Source: Puccinia triticina | Lineage: Eukaryota > Basidiomycota > Pucciniomycetes > Pucciniales > Pucciniaceae | Length of the DNA stretch: 64,000 nucleotides | Direction of reading: 5' to 3' | NCBI RefSeq assembly: GCF_026914185.1 | Contig: NC_070563.1 | Span: forward strand, 6,717,001-6,781,000 | Shown here: one piece after another, positions 47,136-57,685 of the stretch | Numbering within the stretch: position 1 is the first letter of the stretch | Layout of the letters: each line of letters starts with the position of its first letter | Program-made: the position numbers and the translations under genes | The notes under the pieces: model-generated | The model's input: only the letters and a program-made list of their open reading frames with translations | What the model was told of the DNA's origin: nothing | The model's database searches: none

Positions 47136-48578
47136 CTGCCCATTCAAACATCTCATCTGCTCCATAGATACCCAGAACTTGTCACCAAACAATCCAACTA
47201 TACTCTTCATCTTTGAACATCTCCTTATCACCGAATAAAACTGCCAAGCTTAGCTTGGTGATCTTTTTTTTTGATATCCAGAAAGGCAGAATTTGCACCT
47301 CAACCATACCTTTCGCCATTCAGCAAAAGGGTCTCACAAAACCTTTTGAGTCTCACACCGTGTTGGTTTCTTCCCTGCCAAAAATTTTTTTTGGGCCATT
47401 CTGTTGGGATGATAAAGAAGGATGAGAAAGAGATCAATGGGATCAAATGTATAAGTATAATTTGAATCAAAGTGGAGGTAAAACTTACCTTGAAAAAACA
47501 GAATCAAATGAAGTTGGGGTGGTTGAGGTTGGTGTGTGGATGATATTTGGCTGGGATGATTTGATTTGTACTTCAAAATCAGATGTATTTGGTTGAGAAC
47601 AGATATATTTTTGTCTTATATTTAACAGGCCCTGGCCAAAAAAGAACCTTTTTTTGCTTTTGCAATTGAGGATTTTGCAATCAAGGATGGTGTGAGACCT
47701 GTTGATTAGGTAATGGTGAATTTGTTCATATTTGATACCCCCTAATGTCTGATGTGATCCCTGACATCTGTAAGAAGTGATTGAGTAATTTCTTTTTTAT
47801 TGGAACATTTGAGGATTAGGTTAGCCTGCAATGGTTTGTGGATGTCAACCAACTTTGAAAGTTGTTTAACTGAGACACTTCATAGATCTATTCTTTCTGC
47901 ATTGGCTCTGCCAGGTGGTTGAAAGCTTGAAAGCGTGGGGCATGAAGAATCTTTGTTAGGGCTCTACAGCTATACGGATGTAATGAATCTCCAGTAGAGA
48001 TGGGCTCCCTGAATTGAGTTCTTCTTGCCGGCAGACGCCCAGCAGTGGTCCCACCGAGTCACCTGGATCACTGTGTCACTCCCTCTCTCTCAGCAGGAAT
48101 TCAAACTTTTTGAATTTTTTAGAAACTTCCAGCTCAAGATCTTCTTCCATATTTGCCTATGGAGCAGCTCCAGAATCACATTCTCACTTGACTGAACCTA
48201 GCAGAACAACATCTTTGGATTCACAAAACTCTTTTTGCAATAGTCTTTCAGCTATATCTATTCCCATCCCACCAAAAATAAACTAACCAGTTGAGCCAAC
48301 AGTTTTGGAAAGCCTCTTGCCCTAAAATTTAGTGGCTTACTCCCGCAAATTACAGATGCCCACCTTCAAACACACCCCAAGGAAAATTAACAGCCTACAC
48401 CACAGGAGCAATTGAGAGAAGTTGGGACGTTCCCAAAACAGTTGCAGGAATCACGTGTCCTAGCAGCTGCTAGGACCGCCATGGAACGTCAAGATTGTCT
48501 TGTTGGCCGTAGGACGTTTTTGAGACAGCAATTTCTCATTGACATCCTTGACAACCGCAGTGGTTGCGGCATCTGGGG
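47136..48578. other. Gene-free sequence left of the Ty3 element
   Basis: No domain-bearing frame or RNA gene. CATATTTGATACCCCCT at about 47730-47746 is the inverse of AGGGGGTATCAAATATG at about 27266-27282 and may be the end of a shared repeat, but no partner end was found here. Confidence 0.35.
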
Positions 48579-48583
48579 TTTCT

Positions 48584-48891
48584 TGTGAAGACCCAGAGGC
48601 TTCACATGAAGATCACGGACAGATTACATCAGCAACCTGGGAGTACTTAACTCGACCCTCCCCGCGTCCCACCTAACTCAGCAGAGAGAAGCTGATCTTC
48701 TCTCCTGGGTTAGGTGAGCACCTCCTTCTATTCCTCATTATCAGACTGTATGTAGTTAGCAGAGAGAAGCTGATCTTCTCTCCTGGGTTAGAAATACAAA
48801 ACATAAGTGGTTCCTAGAATTCTGAGCCACCTTGGCCTCGTGCCAACTTCCGTGTCTGCCCAGTGAAGAGTACTTTTGGAGGACTCTTACA
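48584..48891 (+). repeat. 5' LTR of the Ty3/gypsy element
   Basis: 308 bases. It contains two copies of GCAGAGAGAAGCTGATCTTC separated by a short stretch that begins GTGAGC and ends TTAG, so the repeat flanks an intron-like spacer. Each copy can also fold as a hairpin (AGAGAAG and CTTCTCT). Confidence 0.9.
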
Positions 48892-48933
48892 CTTTTTTTT
48901 TCTCGAAACCACTTCAAGCTTGGTCCCTTCGTT

Positions 48934-51900
48934 ATGGACCACTCAAACTATTCGCCTCGCTTAGCCCCGACGCTCGTTTCTGTCGCGGCTACATCGTCTA
49001 TCTCGTCTTTGAAGAGCACTTCAGCTCAACCTCGTCCATCACCAAGTAGTCCTTCCGTTTCATTTGATCCTTCACTAACGCCCATCAAACGGGCCCGCAT
49101 CGTCATCCAGTTCAAAATTGCCAACATCTTTGTGAAAGCTCTCATTGATACGGGCTCAGAAATCGACATCATCTCTGATAAAGCTGTCGATAATGCTGCC
49201 CTTGAACGCCGCGATCTCGCACGACCTACAAGGGTAAAACTGGCGCTCGGAGACGGTACCAATGTGCCTGTACCCATCCGACAATACGTGGTGACGTCGT
49301 TGTGGACACTCAGACCTTTGAAAGCCTTTGAGGACGTAGCTCTGAGAATCGGGCCTATCCTAGGCGACTACAACATCATCCTCGGGACCCCCTTCCTAGC
49401 TCGTTTTGGACTATCAGTTTCCATTGAAGACCAATCACTCGACTGTAAGCGATTGAAATTATCCATTCCAGCATATCGACTGCTTCACTTGGACGACGAC
49501 GTTTCCGCGGCTATCCAGACAGACCGTTCGGTCGACAACTATCCCTGCGAGACATCTGAAAAACAAATTCTACAGGAATTTGCCGATCTTTTTCCAGAGG
49601 ACATACCAGCAGTCACAGACGACATGGAAACTCCTAAGTCACCAGCTTCCTGCTCCTTCCCGGCCAAGATGCAATCCGCGGCATCTGGGACTCGACATAA
49701 GATCGTCCTAACCTCAACGGACGCTTTCATCAATGAACGTCAATTCCCTTATCCCCAGAAACACCTGAGTGCTTGGCAAACGCTTTTGCAACAACATCTC
49801 GATGCCGGCCGCATTCGCCGGTCAACAAGTCAATACGCTTTGCCAAGCATGATCATTCCGAAGAAAGATCCAACAGCCTTGCCTCGTTGGGTGTGCGATT
49901 ACCGCAAACTGAACAGTCTGACGGTTCGAGACCGATCCCCCTTGCCCAATGTCGATGAGCTAGTACGGATAGTAGCTTCGGGTAAGGTGTTCTCTGTCTT
50001 GGATCAGACAAATGCCTTCTTCCAAACGCGCATGCGGGAAGCTGACATACCGTTAACGGCAGTAAAAACTCCTTGGGGCTTAATGGAATGGGTGGTCATG
50101 CCCATGGGACTCACGAATTCTCCAGCGACTCACCAGGCTCGACTTGAGGAAGCCTTAGGCGATGTCCTAAACAGGTTCTGCGTAGTATACCTGGACGACA
50201 TCGTCATCTTCTCGGATTCCTTCGCCAAACATGAGAAGCACGTCCGTACAGTTTTGAGTAGACTCCGCGGCGCAGCCCTGTACTGCAGCCCAAAGAAGAC
50301 AAAGCTGTTTCGACCGCGCATCAAATTCCTGGGCCATTGGATTTCGGCCAAGGGCATTGAACCTGATGACGAGAAGATTGCCGACATTCTGTCTTGGCCC
50401 TCCCCCCAATCCCCAAAGGCAGTTAAGAAATTCCTCGGAACTGTACAGTGGATGAAAAAGTTCATTTGGGGCTTACAACGCTATGTCGGCACGATTACCC
50501 CACTGACAAGCACGAAACTTGATCCGAAGAAATTCAAATGGGGCAAGAAAGAAGAAAACGCCTTTAAAAACATCAAGCGAATAATGACATCCTTGCCCTG
50601 CCTCAAGAATATTGATTACGATTCGGATGATCCCATATGGCTCTTCACCGACGCCAGTGGTGCAGGGCTCGGAGCGGCTCTATTTCAGGGCGCGGAGTGG
50701 AAAACAGCGTCTCCAATAGCTTACGAATCCCACCTCATGACCCCCGCCAAGCGCAATTACCCAGTACATGAACAAGAACTGCTGGCTGTGGTACACGCGC
50801 TACAGAAGTGGCGGATGCTGCTCCTCGGCATGAAAGTGAATGTGATGACGGACCATCACTCTCTCGTCCATCTACCCACTCAACGCACTTTAAGCAAGCG
50901 TCAAGCTCGATGGACGGAATTGCTCGCCGACTTCGACCTTAGTTTTAACTATATTCGCGGGGAAGATAACACCGTCGCGGACGCTCTATCGCGCAAGGAC
51001 CTTGGAGATGATGAACCGACCCATAACCTTCAGATCGCATGTATAGCGGCGTTGACTGAGTTCAGCTCCGTGCTTTCTTCCTCGCTCAAACGGGTAATCC
51101 TGGATGGCTACCCCCACGACCAATTTTGTGTGGCCCTAAAGAACGCACTTCCGCTACGGGACGACTGCCGAGAAGAAGATGGCCTCCTTTTTATTGACAA
51201 CCGTCTGGTGATCCCGGCAAACTTCGCATTGCGCAGAAAGTTGGTCGATGAAGCTCATCAACGGCTAGGTCACCTTGGTTACCTCAAGACAAAAAAAGAA
51301 TTGCGACATGATTTTTTCTGGCCTCGCATGTCCGCTAACATCAAGAAGCTTCTTGAACATTGTGAAACTTGCCAACGTACAAAAGCCCCCACAACTTCAC
51401 CAGCAGGGAAGATGCTTACCCCGTCCTTCCCATGTAAACCACTGACCGACTTGGCCATAGATTTCGTCGGACCACTTCAACAGGCGACACACTACGACAT
51501 GATTTTGACAATCACGTGCCGCCTGTCAGGTTTTATCCAAATTATCCCAGTACTACAATCGGACTCGGCGGAAAAAACAGCGACGCGGTTCTTCAACGGG
51601 TGGATTGCCAAGTTTGGCCCACCTGCCTCTATCATCAGCAACAGAGACAAAACTTGGACCTCTCGATTCTGGAAAGCGCTGATGAATCGACTGAACATTG
51701 ATTTCCACATGACCACGGCTTTCCATCCCCAGGCGGATGGACGATCAGAGCGCTCCAACAAAACAGTTGGACAAATCCTTTGCACTTTCACCTCAAAGCG
51801 TCAAAGCCGATGGCTAGAATCTCTACCGGCAGTTGAATTTGCTATCAATTCGGCGATCAATGTGGCAACCGGGATTAGCCCATTTGAACTCCTCTTTGGC

Positions 51901-52332
51901 CGCAAACCATCACTTTTCACAGCCCATCCCCGGATCAATCCAGAAGAAGAAGCAATACCGGCACTGGACAAGTGGATCAAGTCCAGAGAGGGGGCCTGGG
52001 CCGAAGCGCGGGACACTCTCATCGCGAGCCGCGTCCGACAAGCGACCCAACACAACAAACATCAATCAGCGGCACCAACTCTTGCGGTAGGCGACCCAGT
52101 TTTCCTTAATTCGGCAGATTGGCAGGGGAAACATCAGGCTGGCGTGGACAAGCTCAAGGAGCGTTTCGAGGGTCCGTACGACATTATCAAGGTCTTCAAC
52201 AATGGGGTCAATGTAGCCCTTTCTTTGCCGGAAAACGACAAACGACACCCCGTCTTTCACATCTCAAAACTCAAAAAATTCCGGCAACCGGAGGACGCAA
52301 TTCAGGAAGAGTCCGACATTCCGGCCGGATGA
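48934..52332 (+). CDS. Ty3/gypsy Pol polyprotein (PR-RT-RH-IN)
   Basis: Replicates and integrates the element. From ATG 48934 it is 1132 residues; the frame is open further left into the LTR but without an ATG. Order: aspartic protease with DTGS (72-75), reverse transcriptase with VCDYRKLN, FSVLDQTNAFF and YLDD (419-422), RNase H with FTDASGAGLGAAL (Asp573), and integrase with the HHCC finger (His775 to CETC, 810-813). The integrase core has Asp843, then position 903, then Glu939 with D-x35-E spacing. Residue 903 is Asn (ISNRD) where the catalytic Asp belongs, so integrase is probably dead. Before the protease there are only about 60 residues and no zinc knuckle, so Gag is missing. There is no clear chromodomain at the C-terminus. 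Confidence 0.93.
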   Translation: MDHSNYSPRLAPTLVSVAATSSISSLKSTSAQPRPSPSSPSVSFDPSLTPIKRARIVIQFKIANIFVKALIDTGSEIDIISDKAVDNAALERRDLARPTRVKLALGDGTNVPVPIRQYVVTSLWTLRPLKAFEDVALRIGPILGDYNIILGTPFLARFGLSVSIEDQSLDCKRLKLSIPAYRLLHLDDDVSAAIQTDRSVDNYPCETSEKQILQEFADLFPEDIPAVTDDMETPKSPASCSFPAKMQSAASGTRHKIVLTSTDAFINERQFPYPQKHLSAWQTLLQQHLDAGRIRRSTSQYALPSMIIPKKDPTALPRWVCDYRKLNSLTVRDRSPLPNVDELVRIVASGKVFSVLDQTNAFFQTRMREADIPLTAVKTPWGLMEWVVMPMGLTNSPATHQARLEEALGDVLNRFCVVYLDDIVIFSDSFAKHEKHVRTVLSRLRGAALYCSPKKTKLFRPRIKFLGHWISAKGIEPDDEKIADILSWPSPQSPKAVKKFLGTVQWMKKFIWGLQRYVGTITPLTSTKLDPKKFKWGKKEENAFKNIKRIMTSLPCLKNIDYDSDDPIWLFTDASGAGLGAALFQGAEWKTASPIAYESHLMTPAKRNYPVHEQELLAVVHALQKWRMLLLGMKVNVMTDHHSLVHLPTQRTLSKRQARWTELLADFDLSFNYIRGEDNTVADALSRKDLGDDEPTHNLQIACIAALTEFSSVLSSSLKRVILDGYPHDQFCVALKNALPLRDDCREEDGLLFIDNRLVIPANFALRRKLVDEAHQRLGHLGYLKTKKELRHDFFWPRMSANIKKLLEHCETCQRTKAPTTSPAGKMLTPSFPCKPLTDLAIDFVGPLQQATHYDMILTITCRLSGFIQIIPVLQSDSAEKTATRFFNGWIAKFGPPASIISNRDKTWTSRFWKALMNRLNIDFHMTTAFHPQADGRSERSNKTVGQILCTFTSKRQSRWLESLPAVEFAINSAINVATGISPFELLFGRKPSLFTAHPRINPEEEAIPALDKWIKSREGAWAEARDTLIASRVRQATQHNKHQSAAPTLAVGDPVFLNSADWQGKHQAGVDKLKERFEGPYDIIKVFNNGVNVALSLPENDKRHPVFHISKLKKFRQPEDAIQEESDIPAG

Positions 52333-52364
52333 CCGCCCTTCCGCCGCATTATAGGGGGGGAGAC

Positions 52365-52672
52365 TGTGAAGACCCAGAGGCTTCACATGAAGATCACGGA
52401 CAGATTACATCAGCAACCTGGGAGTACTTAACTCGACCCTCCCCGCGTCCCACCTAACTCAGCAGAGAGAAGCTGATCTTCTCTCCTGGGTTAGGTGAGC
52501 ACCTCCTTCTATTCCTCATTATCAGACTGTATGTAGTTAGCAGAGAGAAGCTGATCTTCTCTCCTGGGTTAGAAATACAAAACATAAGTGGTTCCTAGAA
52601 TTCTGAGCCACCTTGGCCTCATGCCAACTTCCGTGTCTGCCCAGTGAAGAGTCCTTTCGGAGGACTCTTACA
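52365..52672 (+). repeat. 3' LTR of the Ty3/gypsy element
   Basis: Matches the 5' LTR except near the right end (CCTCATGCC for CCTCGTGCC, and GAGTCCTTTCGG for GAGTACTTTTGG). Three differences in 308 bases point to a recent insertion. Confidence 0.95.
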
Positions 52673-52677
52673 TTTCT

Positions 52678-54124
52678 AGGATGTCAAAGTCCCCTTGACA
52701 GAAGAATTGCCGTTGAGAGGACAATGGCCTCAACCCAGCCATTTTTGGGATACCTGGGTCATCCTGACGCTTTCACCTGCGTCTGTAGGTCATTTGCTGA
52801 AGCCATGCAATTGATAGGACAGCCTGCTCAAGTGTCCAAACAATGCTTTGAGGACGGATCATCAATAGGATGCTTGAGTTCCTGGGATGTCTTGACAAAA
52901 CATCAAAAAGATTTTTTCATTAACCAAAAATTCTCCTCAATAGCAAGGTCCCCCAACTTGGGCGTTGCTAGAACAGGATGGTCTGACCAACCAGTTCTGG
53001 ACGCTCAGGTTGCAGAAACATTTTTTTTTGCTTTCCTGCGTCCACTGTGGTGATTTATATGGGCAGGCTTGATAGAATGTCCACTCAGCAATAGCGCAGG
53101 TGGGAATGCACACAGCAGCTGAGCGCGGAGTGCATCCCAGTGACATAAGCACTGAGGATGATGTCAGAAAGCACGCTAATAAAGCTTACAGAAAGCTGCG
53201 GGCGGACGGAAACACGTATTGCGGATTGCATATTTTGGATTGGATATTCGGACCAATGTGGTGCTCCATTCCAAACCATAAGTAGTATTTTATTGCTTTC
53301 CTTTATACATATTCATCATTACATTACTCATTTCCCCATAAACCCTTCACAAATACCTCATTATTATTGCATATTCAGATTCTACGCCAAATTTTACCTA
53401 TAGTCACTCATACATATTACCCCCTTATCTTCAATGGTTCAATAGTTATAGAGGACATAAGAGTTACAGAAAACCTACAGTCTTCATTAGTTACAATACT
53501 CATTTCATTATTAACTTACTTGAATCATTACATTACATTCATTTTACATATATATTCTCACATACTAAACCCTTTACATACATTACTCATTATGTACTAT
53601 GCCTATTGTACACATTACATCATTGGATCTGTGTGTACCTCCTTCAGTAGTGCTCATCATTACAAGTTGTTACTATGTTCACATCACCTTCCCCATTTTT
53701 ACAACCTTCCTTCCCATAGCCAGGAACATTTCCCCATTTTTACAACCTTCCTTCCCATAGCCAGAACTCCTCATTGTCTGTGCTCATTCTCCTTTCATAT
53801 AAGAACTGTCCTTCCCCCCTCACTTGTACCTGATGCAGAATTTTAGATACAGAAATTATAGTGCCCATTCTCATCAACCCATTGCCATTGAATCATTGCC
53901 CTTGCTTTACCCCTTCCTCCATTGCCCCAACCCTCTCATCCTCAGTAGTCAGTAGTCAGCTCATAGTACTAGCTCCTAAGATCAAGTAGAAATCAGCCAC
54001 ACCTTTTCTTCTTTTTCTTAGTGTTACTCTCATCCCCTTAGCATTAGTCAGGAAGGCAGCCTCATCAGCACCCTTGCATAGCTTACATTAGTACTAGTGT
54101 TGCTATCCATTTCCCTTCCAAGCT
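52678..54124. other. Gene-free, repeat-derived sequence
   Basis: No domain-bearing frame. TTATTATTGCATATTCAG, GATTCTACG and TAGTCACTCA at 53360-53412 match motifs of the LTR-like family at 46120 and 58990. A 37-38 base tandem duplication (CCCATTTTTACAACCTTCC unit) lies at 53692-53763. Confidence 0.4.
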
Positions 54125-54469
54125 CTATTCTGCCCTTAGAGTAGTTCCACACCGGAGCGGATAGACAGGGCTGGACTGCGGTGGACTAAACTTGTGGACT
54201 GATAGCAGCGGTGCATCAGCAGGTGAGCCAATGCAGGCAAAGCGGGTTCCACCAGCAGGTTGAGCTGGGGCGGAGGCGTTGGCAAGAGACTGACTGACGG
54301 GGGCTAGACAGAGGGCATGGGAGGTCAAGTGTTGGAGAGGGGCAGAGTCTGGGATAATGATGTTGTGGTGGTAAATCCAGGTCAGGGACCCAAATTTACC
54401 GCACAGGTTTGCGGAGGCTGCAGACTGCGGATTCCGCAAGGCTGGTGTGGAGCGGTGTAGGGACTCTTG

Positions 54470-54690
54470 TGGGACACTAAATGTTTTTATTTGGTGAAAA
54501 TATCCTCTGAGGGGGAAATAAATTGCTAATAGGTTGAAAGGCTATTGCAACTTACAGGTGGTTTGAAAGACCTGCCCCTCTAATGGTACTATGCAAATAA
54601 CTAAGAGTCTTGTAATCAATTTTTATAAAGATGTGGCTGATTCCAAGATAGGTCTTAATTTTGTGTAGTAATCTCTATCAGACTTAGATA
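54470..54690. repeat. Dispersed repeat, inverse of 59455-59640
   Basis: GCAACTTACAGGTGGTTTGA followed by GACCTGCCCCTCTA and then TCTCTATCAGACTTAGAT matches the region 59455-59640 in the opposite orientation. No coding frame. A minus frame just to the left (54125-54439) has no recognisable domain. Confidence 0.5.
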
Positions 54691-54989
54691 CCTCAAATCA
54701 CTATTCTTGCAGATTTTTTACAACTTCTGATGATGGGGAATAATATAATCCAGTGGTATTAATTATGTAAGATACAATTGTTGTTGATGATGGGTTGTTG
54801 ATGAGAAGGTTGGTAATGATCTCTTCCTTAAACAATCTCTTGATAAGGCACTTTAATCAATACTAGAGCTCCTGGTTGCTACCACACTACTACTAGTAGT
54901 TTTTATAATTGTTGTTGATGAAGTTGGTAATAATCTCTTCCTGAAAATCTCTTGATAAGGCACTTTAATTACTACTAGAGCTCCTGACT

Positions 54990-55115
54990 ACTACTACCAC
55001 TACTACTAATTCAAACTTGACACTACCACTACTACTACCACTACCACTAAACTACCACTACCACTAACCTACCACTACCACTAAACTACCACTGTAACTA
55101 AACTAACCACTGTGA
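54990..55115. repeat. CCACTA/CTAC microsatellite
   Basis: An impure run of ACTACC and CCACTA units, plainly repetitive and non-coding. Confidence 0.7.
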
Positions 55116-57682
55116 CCAAACCTCTGTAGGCTGATGGGGAGAAAGGAAAAATTATAGTGGGGAGAGGCCCTCCTTTTATGTTTGAGGATGAGGGATTTCT
55201 GCTGCAGGAAGCTCCTTGTGAGAGATTTCTGCTGCAGGGGTTCTCACCTACACAGCCACAAATACAAATAACACAGCTTTTCTGTGCTAGATACACTTCA
55301 AATCCATAGCCAAACATCTATGATATACAAACTAACAAACAAATACACAGCCTTCATAAGTAGATTCCTGTGAAGGCTGGACCAGATACAACCTATCTCC
55401 ACCTCCAAACAACACAAACTCCTGATAGATACCTTCTAACCCCACCTCCAAAAAACGCAGCCTCCTGATAGGATCTTCCCTGAACAAACAAATACAAAGA
55501 CTCCAGCCAAAGATGCTGTGCAGCCTGTGTTAGATACCTTCTAACTCCACCTCCCTAATAAAGCAGCCTCCTGATAGACAGTTCCATGACCAAACACCTG
55601 CCTAAAATGCAAGTAACCTTGCCTGTCCAGAATTATGGGGGTCTGGGGCTCTCCTCCTCTGCCGCCTGTTCCTTCCTTCCTTCCTTCCCTTTTGAGACAA
55701 GTTACTATAAATCTTTTAATAAAATAATTCCACCTCCCTGCCATCTTACCTTTTCATGGTCCTCTGTTCAATCCCTGGTGAAAACATCCATCATATGTAA
55801 TCCTGGTCTGCTGTTCCATCTGTGATAAAACCACCTATCCTAAACCACCCTAGTCCTCCATTCCATCTATAATACTCCATCCCTTCCATGTACACATACA
55901 CTGCTTGCATGTTATATTACTTCCTCCTCTTATAATGAATGATAGCTGTGTCTGTGCTGTCACAATACCTCTTCAATGTGCTTTTTGGCATTGCCACGCC
56001 AATGGAGCACCACAGCGGCACAGCGCAGAGGATTTCTACAAGGCAGTGCACGGGTTTATGTACACGGTGCAGTGGCGGGAGAGCTGGAATCAACTTACGC
56101 AGGCCGGCGCGGACTGGCTAGTATAGGCTGTGACCTGAGGAAGCCGTGGCAGCCAAGCGGGCTACCTCAGCGGGCGTAGCTGGGGGGGAAAGTTACAATA
56201 GGGGAGGAGAGCCTCCTTTTATAGACAACAGTGAGGGATTTTAGCTCCAGAGGAGCTCCACATGGGATATTTTGGCTAGGTACATGATGGTTTTTGACTA
56301 GTACATATACTGAATGTGTGAATGTGATTGGTCAAGACTGTACATGTGATCATGGGTTGTGATCTGTAGGCTGAATCAGGGGATGTGATTGGTCAGTACA
56401 GGATGCTAGTGTAGTCATGCTGTAACCAGGTCACCTTCTGTTGTCATGCAGGAAAAGCGCATGCAGCTATCACATGCAGCTAGCACCTGCATGAGTGCCT
56501 GCATGTGTACACTGTATGTATGTAAGTGATGATGCAGCTGTATGTAAATATGTGTGTAGCTATGTATGTAACTGTGTGTGTATACTAAGTATTGTAAATT
56601 TAGTTTTTGTAACTGATTGAGGTTGTAAGGGGTGTTGTGAGTGTATAAGAGTATGTAAATTCTGAGTGAGTGCCCTTATGAGTGTTCTGTAAGGCAAGAC
56701 TGGTGAATTTGTCCCTAGAAGCTGAATCTTGAGGAGTATTAAGTGATTTATAAGAGGATTAAAAGGGAGATTAAGAGTGAAACTAATAGAAATAAGAAAG
56801 AAAATCAGGAAATTTTGATTTTGGTATATGGGGTACCATAAAGCATACCACAACGGCATGGAGCAGAGTTTTCTCCAGATCACCCGACTTTACCCAGGAA
56901 TCATTTTGGAGCGGTGGTGTCCTGCCATTTCTACGCAGCAACCACTTTTGTTCATCACAACATGCGGGAAAACGGGGGGAGCTGATGGACTAGTGCCGGA
57001 AAGTGTTGGATCTGCAGGATTGGGTGGGAACAGAGATGCGTGTGGAGGCTGAAGGTTTCTCTTCTTTTTGTCCTTTTTCAATTATCTTACTTCCTACTCA
57101 TCACTGTACTTACAGCTGACAGACGTACTAGAGTATTACAAAAGTTTCTCTTTCCCTTTTGCTTACGGGACTACTATTGCGGACTTGTGCTTGTGAAGTG
57201 CGGAGCTTTACCTCTTGCGGATTATTACACCATAGATCAGGCTCAACAAGGAGCGCTGAAGGCTAGCAGAAAGTAGCAGTGCATAGCCGAGACACCAATA
57301 ATCACTCAGCCCAGAAACACATATTCTTGAAGAAGAGGGATAGTGTTGATTTCTACCCACTAAAATTCTTGAAGAAGGCGGATAGTATTCATTTCTACCC
57401 ACTAACCATCCTTTATTCTCACACCACCTGCAAAGATGCTTTGCCAAGTGAGTGTTTGAGAAGACAGCTTGATTTTGATTTTTCTTACCTTCAATGTTTT
57501 TTTTTGTGAAACGGTGGAGACAAACTGGTTCGCTTAGGTATTAAGTGTGCAATTTCACTTGATTGGTATAACTAGTGTTGTGTAGTGTAACTGGGGAGAA
57601 GCTCCTGGGAAGAATTGGCTGTGGTTTTGAGCCTGCAGGAGTTCCTTCTGCCAATCAGCACCTACAGGATTGACCTGTTGCC
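55116..57682. other. Gene-free sequence
   Basis: Several open frames of 60-110 codons, none with a domain. A run of TGTATGTA-like repeats occurs at about 56500-56580. I see no transposon ends and no RNA gene here. Confidence 0.4.
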
Positions 57683-57685
57683 AAC

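Larger units (their letters stand above)
48584..52672 (+). mobile_element. Ty3/gypsy LTR retrotransposon, young, gag not seen
   Basis: Two 308-base LTRs (48584-48891 and 52365-52672), TGTGAAG...TTACA, differ at three positions that I can find. They are flanked by the duplication TTTCT (48579-48583 and 52673-52677). A purine-rich tract AGGGGGGGAGAC directly precedes the 3' LTR. The internal region of 3473 bases encodes one Pol reading frame. A TGGTCCC stretch at 48921 may be a primer-binding site, though it lies about 30 bases from the LTR. Confidence 0.95.

Noticed and set aside
27266..47746. AGGGGGTATCAAATATG at 27.27 kb and its inverse at 47.73 kb as ends of one element
   Set aside because: They are 20 kb apart with many independent insertions between, and no matching target duplication; at most a shared repeat terminus.
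48832..48933. Upstream extension of the Ty3 Pol frame into the LTR
   Set aside because: It starts at TTG within the LTR and has no ATG; the first ATG is at 48934.
53367..53846. A 159-codon frame on plus
   Set aside because: Ile/Thr/Ser-rich AT-rich sequence overlapping an LTR-like dispersed repeat; no domain.
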